Positions 60,935 through 64,000 of a DNA stretch of 64,000 nucleotides are shown here, piece by piece. A program made the position numbers and the translations under genes. Under the pieces are notes generated by a model. That model saw only the letters and a program-made list of their open reading frames with translations. It was not told the DNA's origin and did no database searches. This DNA comes from Myxococcales bacterium (GTDB taxonomy: Bacteria; Myxococcota_A; Polyangia; Haliangiales; Haliangiaceae). The stretch is taken from NCBI GenBank assembly GCA_016717005.1, contig JADJUF010000001.1, forward strand, positions 1,240,001 through 1,304,000, in the 5' to 3' direction. Numbering within the stretch: position 1 is the stretch's first letter; every line of letters starts with the position of its first letter.

Positions 60935-61909
60935 TCACTCCTTGGCCTCGGCCGACGGCGCCGCGGGCGCGACGTCGACCATGCGCAGGAACGTGTTCTC
61001 GAGGTCGACCCGGCGCGCGTCGAGCCGCAGCAGATCGAGGCCGGCGGCGATCACCGCCCGGCTGATCTCGGCCCGGACGTCGCGCTTGCTCGACACCACC
61101 AGCTCCCAGCCGTCGCCGCGCTCGGCCGGCGCGCTCTTGCCGAGCAGGCCGTCGACCCCGGCGACCGCGTCGACGATCGTCGCCGCGGCCGCGGTCTTGC
61201 CGTCCGGGATCCGGACCGTCACCTCGACCGAGAACACCGGCTCCTGCTGCGCCGCCAGCTCGGCCTCGGTGCCGCTGCCGAGGATCTGGCCGCGGCCCAG
61301 GACCAGCAGCCGGTCGCAGGTCTGGCTGACCTCGGACAGCACGTGCGACGACAGCAGGACGGTGTGCTTGTCCTTGAGCTCGTGGATGAGCTTGCGCATC
61401 TCGACGACCTGGCGCGGATCGAGGCCGCGGGTCGGCTCGTCGAGGATGACCAGCTGCGGGCGGTGGACGATGGCCTGGGCCACGCCGACGCGCTGGCGGT
61501 AGCCGTGGGACAAGGTCCCGATCGGCTCGCCGGCGACGAGCGTGAGATCGGTCAGCGCGAGGGCGTCGCCGATCTTGGCCTTGCGCTCGCTCGACGGGAC
61601 CTCGCGCAGATCGCACACGAACGTCAGGAACGCCTCGACGGTCATGTCGGTGTACAGCGGCGGGGTCTCGGGCAGGAAGCCGATGCGCCGGCGGACCTCG
61701 TGCGGGTTGGACAGCGCGTCGGTGCCGCCCACCGAGACCGCGCCGGCGGTCGGCCGCAGGTCGCAGGCCAGGACCCGGAGGGCGGTGGTCTTGCCGGCGC
61801 CGTTGAGCCCGAGGAAGCCGACGGTCTCGCCCTTCTCGATCTCGAACGAGACCGGGCCGAGCGCGCGCTTCCCACCGTAGTACTTGGTGAGGTTGGAGAC
61901 TTGGATCAT
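60935..61909 (-). CDS. GldA-like ABC transporter ATP-binding protein
   Basis: 324 residues. Walker A GLNGAGKTT near 34-42, signature LSHGYRQRVGVAQAIVHRP, Walker B LVILDEPTRGLDPRQ, and the H-loop SSHVLSEVSQ. A C-terminal extension of ~90 residues is typical of export-type ATPases of the GldA/DrrA group. First gene of the GldA-GldF-GldG-DUF4340 operon. GGGGAGC lies 5 nt before ATG 61909 and a full promoter is upstream. In Bacteroidetes this complex supports gliding; here it may export an envelope component. Confidence 0.93.
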   Translation of the reverse strand: MIQVSNLTKYYGGKRALGPVSFEIEKGETVGFLGLNGAGKTTALRVLACDLRPTAGAVSVGGTDALSNPHEVRRRIGFLPETPPLYTDMTVEAFLTFVCDLREVPSSERKAKIGDALALTDLTLVAGEPIGTLSHGYRQRVGVAQAIVHRPQLVILDEPTRGLDPRQVVEMRKLIHELKDKHTVLLSSHVLSEVSQTCDRLLVLGRGQILGSGTEAELAAQQEPVFSVEVTVRIPDGKTAAAATIVDAVAGVDGLLGKSAPAERGDGWELVVSSKRDVRAEISRAVIAAGLDLLRLDARRVDLENTFLRMVDVAPAAPSAEAKE

Positions 61910-61969
61910 GGGTGCTCCCCGGGCTTGCGGAGCCGGGCTCGCGTCGTGGAGATCATCGAAAGAACAGCG

Positions 61970-61998
61970 CTTTTATTGTTGACCGGAGTTTCTGTCAA
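61970..61998 (-). promoter_or_regulatory. promoter and operator of the Gld-like ABC operon
   Basis: On the minus strand: TTGACA (61998-61993), 17-nt spacer, TAAAAG (61975-61970), giving a leader of about 55 nt to ATG 61909. An inverted repeat TTGAC-N10-GTCAA (61979-61998) covers the -35 and spacer, so a dimeric regulator could block it. This AT-rich stretch is conspicuous in the window. Confidence 0.65.
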
Positions 61999-62105
61999 GC
62001 CCCCGACCTCGCTGCGACGGGGTGCGACACCGGCCGAACCGACCAGACGGGCAAGACATTCCCGGATCGGCTCCCAGATCGGGCGCGGCGATCGCGCGGC
62101 GGCGC

Positions 62106-62111
62106 TATGGT
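62106..62111 (+). promoter_or_regulatory. -10 box TATGGT of the basic-protein gene
   Basis: TATGGT ends 6 nt before ATG 62118. Confidence 0.4.
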
Positions 62112-62117
62112 CGGGGC

Positions 62118-62513
62118 ATGGCGACCAAGGCACAGGCGTTCCGGACCGAGCAACAGCGGGCGGCCAAGCCCCCCCGCCCCAAGCAGCCCAAGAAGCCCCG
62201 TCGCGACGAGGTCGTCGACACGTCGCTGCCGGGCGTCAGCGCGACCGACCGCAAGGCCACACGCGGTCCCAACCGCAACCTGCTGGCCGGGCGCCGCGGC
62301 GGCGCCGCGCTCGAGGACTCGGCGACCGGCACGCCGTCGCGCAAGTCGACCCGCAAGAGCGTCGACCGCACCAAGCGCACGACCAACCAGCAGCTCCAGG
62401 CGGTCCGCGCGACCACCTCGCCGACCGCGCGCGCGACCCGCAGCAAGGCGAAGGCCAAGGTGACGCCCAAGGCGGCGCCGAAGAAGCCGTCCACGCGCAC
62501 GTCGCGGCGCTGA
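62118..62513 (+). CDS. small Lys/Arg-rich protein
   Basis: 131 residues, almost all Lys, Arg, Ala, Thr and Pro, with motifs such as PPRPKQPKKPRR, TKRTTNQQL and KAKAKVTPKAAPKKP. No hydrophobic core or membrane helix. The composition resembles histone-H1-like bacterial DNA-binding proteins, so nucleoid or RNA binding is the best guess. It might alternatively be a compositional artefact. ATG 62118 follows a TATGGT box and there is no ribosome-binding site. Its tail runs close to the duplicated 3' end of the next, convergent gene. Confidence 0.6.
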   Translation: MATKAQAFRTEQQRAAKPPRPKQPKKPRRDEVVDTSLPGVSATDRKATRGPNRNLLAGRRGGAALEDSATGTPSRKSTRKSVDRTKRTTNQQLQAVRATTSPTARATRSKAKAKVTPKAAPKKPSTRTSRR

Positions 62514-62521
62514 CGAGACGA

Positions 62522-62635
62522 CGCCGCGCCGGCGGTCAGAACAGGCGCAGCCGACCGCGCCGGCGGTCAGAACAGGCGCTGCCCCGCCCGCGCCGGCGGT
62601 CAGAACAGCCGCAGCTGCCCCGCCCGCGCCGGCGG
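62522..62635 (-). repeat. tandem duplications of the radical SAM gene's 3' end
   Basis: The last coding segment plus stop (62600-62635, 36 bp, encoding PPARAGQLRLF and TGA) recurs at 62567-62599 (33 bp, again ending RLF and TGA) and 62536-62566 (31 bp). A partial copy lies at 62522-62535. Confidence 0.9.
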
Positions 62636-63715
62636 TCGGAACTGCGCGCGGTCGAGGATCGGCGGCGTCGGCGCGTAGCCGAGGCGATCCCGGGCGACGG
62701 TGAAGCGGCGCTCGAGCAGCTGGGCGTACGGCCCGGTGCCGCGCATGCGGGTCGCGAAGTCGCTGTCGTAGAGCTGGCCGCCGCGCAGGCCGCGCACCAG
62801 CGCGAGCACGCGCTCGGCCCGATCCGGAAAGTGCGCGCGCAGCCAGTCGTCGAAGATCTGCTTGAGCTCGTGCGGCAGGCGCAGCACCACGTACGACGCG
62901 TAGCCGGCGCCGGCGGCGCGCGCCGCGGCCAGCAGGGCCTCGAGCTCGCCGTCGTTGATCGCGGGGATCATCGGCGAGGTCAGCACGCCGACCGGGACGC
63001 CGGCGGCGGCGAGCCGCTCGATCGCCGCCAGGCGCCGGTGCGGGCGCGCGGCTCGAGGCTCGAGGATCGCGGCCAGCCCGGGATCGAGCGAGGTCAGCGA
63101 CAGGTTGACCTGGGCCAGGCCGGCGGCGGCCATCGGCGCCAGCAGGTCGAGATCGCGGACCACCAGCGCGCTCTTGGTGATGATCGTGACCGGGTGCCGG
63201 GTCTCGGCCAGGACCTCGAGCACCGCGCGCGTCAGCCGGCGCTCGCGCTCGATCGGCTGGTACGGGTCGGTGTTGGCGCCGAGGTTGATCGGCGCGCACT
63301 GGTAGCTGGCCTTGCCCAGCTCGCGCCGCAGCACCGCCGCCGCCTCGGGCTTGGCCCGGAGCTGGGTCTCGAAGTCGAGCCCCGGCGACAGGCCCAGGTA
63401 GGCGTGGGTCGGCCGCGCGAAGCAGTAGACGCAGCCGTGCTCGCAGCCGCGGTACGGGTTGATCGAGCGATCGAACGGCACGTCGGGCGAGTCGTTGCGC
63501 GCGATGATCGACTGGATCTGCTCGTCGACGACGGTCGTCGCCGGGGCCGGGCGGGGATCGTCGTCGCTCAGCGGCCCCCAGCCGTCGTCGAAGGTGGCGC
63601 GGGTCAGCGCCTCGTAGCGCCCCTGCGGGTTGGTCACGGCGCCGCGGCCGGCGTGGACCTCAGGCCCGGGCATGTCCTCGGGCCGGCGGTCGGGCGGTTT
63701 GGTCCAGGCGGCCAC
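62600..63715 (-). CDS. PA0069-family radical SAM protein
   Basis: 371 residues. The 4Fe-4S motif is in NPYRGCEHGCVYCFARPTH (C-x3-C-x2-C near 93-100). It is preceded by RSINPYRGC and followed by TDPYQPIERERRLTRAVLE, TIITKSALVVRDLDLLA and VNLSLTSLDPGLAAILEPRA. PMIPAINDGELEALLAAAR and GGQLYDSDFATRMRGTGPYA are all hallmarks of the PA0069/SplB-like group. A role in DNA or RNA repair has been suggested for relatives but is unproved. GTG 63715 has a CACGCT box 7 nt upstream. The 3' end shows tandem duplications past the stop. Confidence 0.92.
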   Translation of the reverse strand: MAAWTKPPDRRPEDMPGPEVHAGRGAVTNPQGRYEALTRATFDDGWGPLSDDDPRPAPATTVVDEQIQSIIARNDSPDVPFDRSINPYRGCEHGCVYCFARPTHAYLGLSPGLDFETQLRAKPEAAAVLRRELGKASYQCAPINLGANTDPYQPIERERRLTRAVLEVLAETRHPVTIITKSALVVRDLDLLAPMAAAGLAQVNLSLTSLDPGLAAILEPRAARPHRRLAAIERLAAAGVPVGVLTSPMIPAINDGELEALLAAARAAGAGYASYVVLRLPHELKQIFDDWLRAHFPDRAERVLALVRGLRGGQLYDSDFATRMRGTGPYAQLLERRFTVARDRLGYAPTPPILDRAQFRPPARAGQLRLF

Positions 63716-63777
63716 GACCGTGAGCGTGCCCGGACCCTGTGACGTCGCCCAGACGAGATCGGACGCGGGGTCCGCTC

Positions 63778-64000
<223 letters not shown>

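Overview
The window is a GC-rich bacterial chromosome segment with about 55 protein-coding loci, several clear pseudogenes, and no rRNA, tRNA, CRISPR or phage genes that I can see. Gene style points to a myxobacterium (Myxococcota; a Haliangium/Kofleriaceae-like lineage is my guess). The reasons are the many short lipoproteins with acidic, Ala/Asp/Pro-rich linkers after the lipobox, a Myxococcales-type sigma factor coupled to a Hanks-type kinase, a REP-type Y1 transposase, choice-of-anchor-like lipoproteins, and strong G/C third-position bias. The taxonomic placement is inference from style only.

Layout. 1-5.9 kb: end of a surface protein, a GST, a DUF1801 protein with a Lys/Ala/Pro tail, a Y1 transposase followed by GC-rich tandem repeats, a poly(A)-polymerase-like nucleotidyltransferase, a lipoprotein and a MAPEG protein. 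5.9-11.1 kb: a three-gene minus-strand operon of two SGNH hydrolases and an MBOAT acyltransferase, probably a cell-envelope O-acetylation machine. 11.2-12.8 kb: an ECF sigma factor with a FecR-like anti-sigma. 12.9-14.7 kb: pncA divergent from a KAP-type NTPase. 14.8-30.5 kb: a membrane protein, two glycosyltransferases, lipoproteins, an EEP-family protein, a PHB-depolymerase-like esterase, a cysteine-free glutaredoxin, small enzymes, a PDZ lipoprotein operon, an AAA-TPR-winged-helix regulator and an SDR.

30.7-46.2 kb is an LPS heptose/glycosylation locus. It has a family-9 glycosyltransferase, a GmhA-HldC fusion, GmhB, a GT-C membrane glycosyltransferase, HldA, a large beta-propeller-like lipoprotein and a methyltransferase. 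It is followed by a second, decayed copy with a broken gmhB, an hldA with an internal deletion and a broken lipoprotein gene, but with an intact GT-C gene. The first copy carries what looks like the remnant of that same GT-C gene. The two halves therefore look like a segmental duplication with reciprocal decay.

46.2-64 kb: a Cys-rich lipoprotein, a frameshifted MscS-cNMP channel, a UlaG-like metallo-hydrolase, sodB, a sigma factor coupled to a zinc-finger Hanks kinase, two lipoproteins, a membrane-anchored PD-(D/E)XK protein, a frameshifted HtrA protease, a four-gene GldA/GldF/GldG/DUF4340 ABC operon, a basic protein and a PA0069-type radical SAM protein.

Two signals cut across the genes. 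First, about 20 genes (mostly first genes of transcripts) have a TANNNT -10 box only 5-10 nt before the start codon and no Shine-Dalgarno, which implies widespread leaderless transcription. Second, a 180-bp element bounded by 19-bp inverted repeats occurs twice (23224-23403 and 55266-55445) at about 98 percent identity, each time just after the stop codon of a minus-strand gene.
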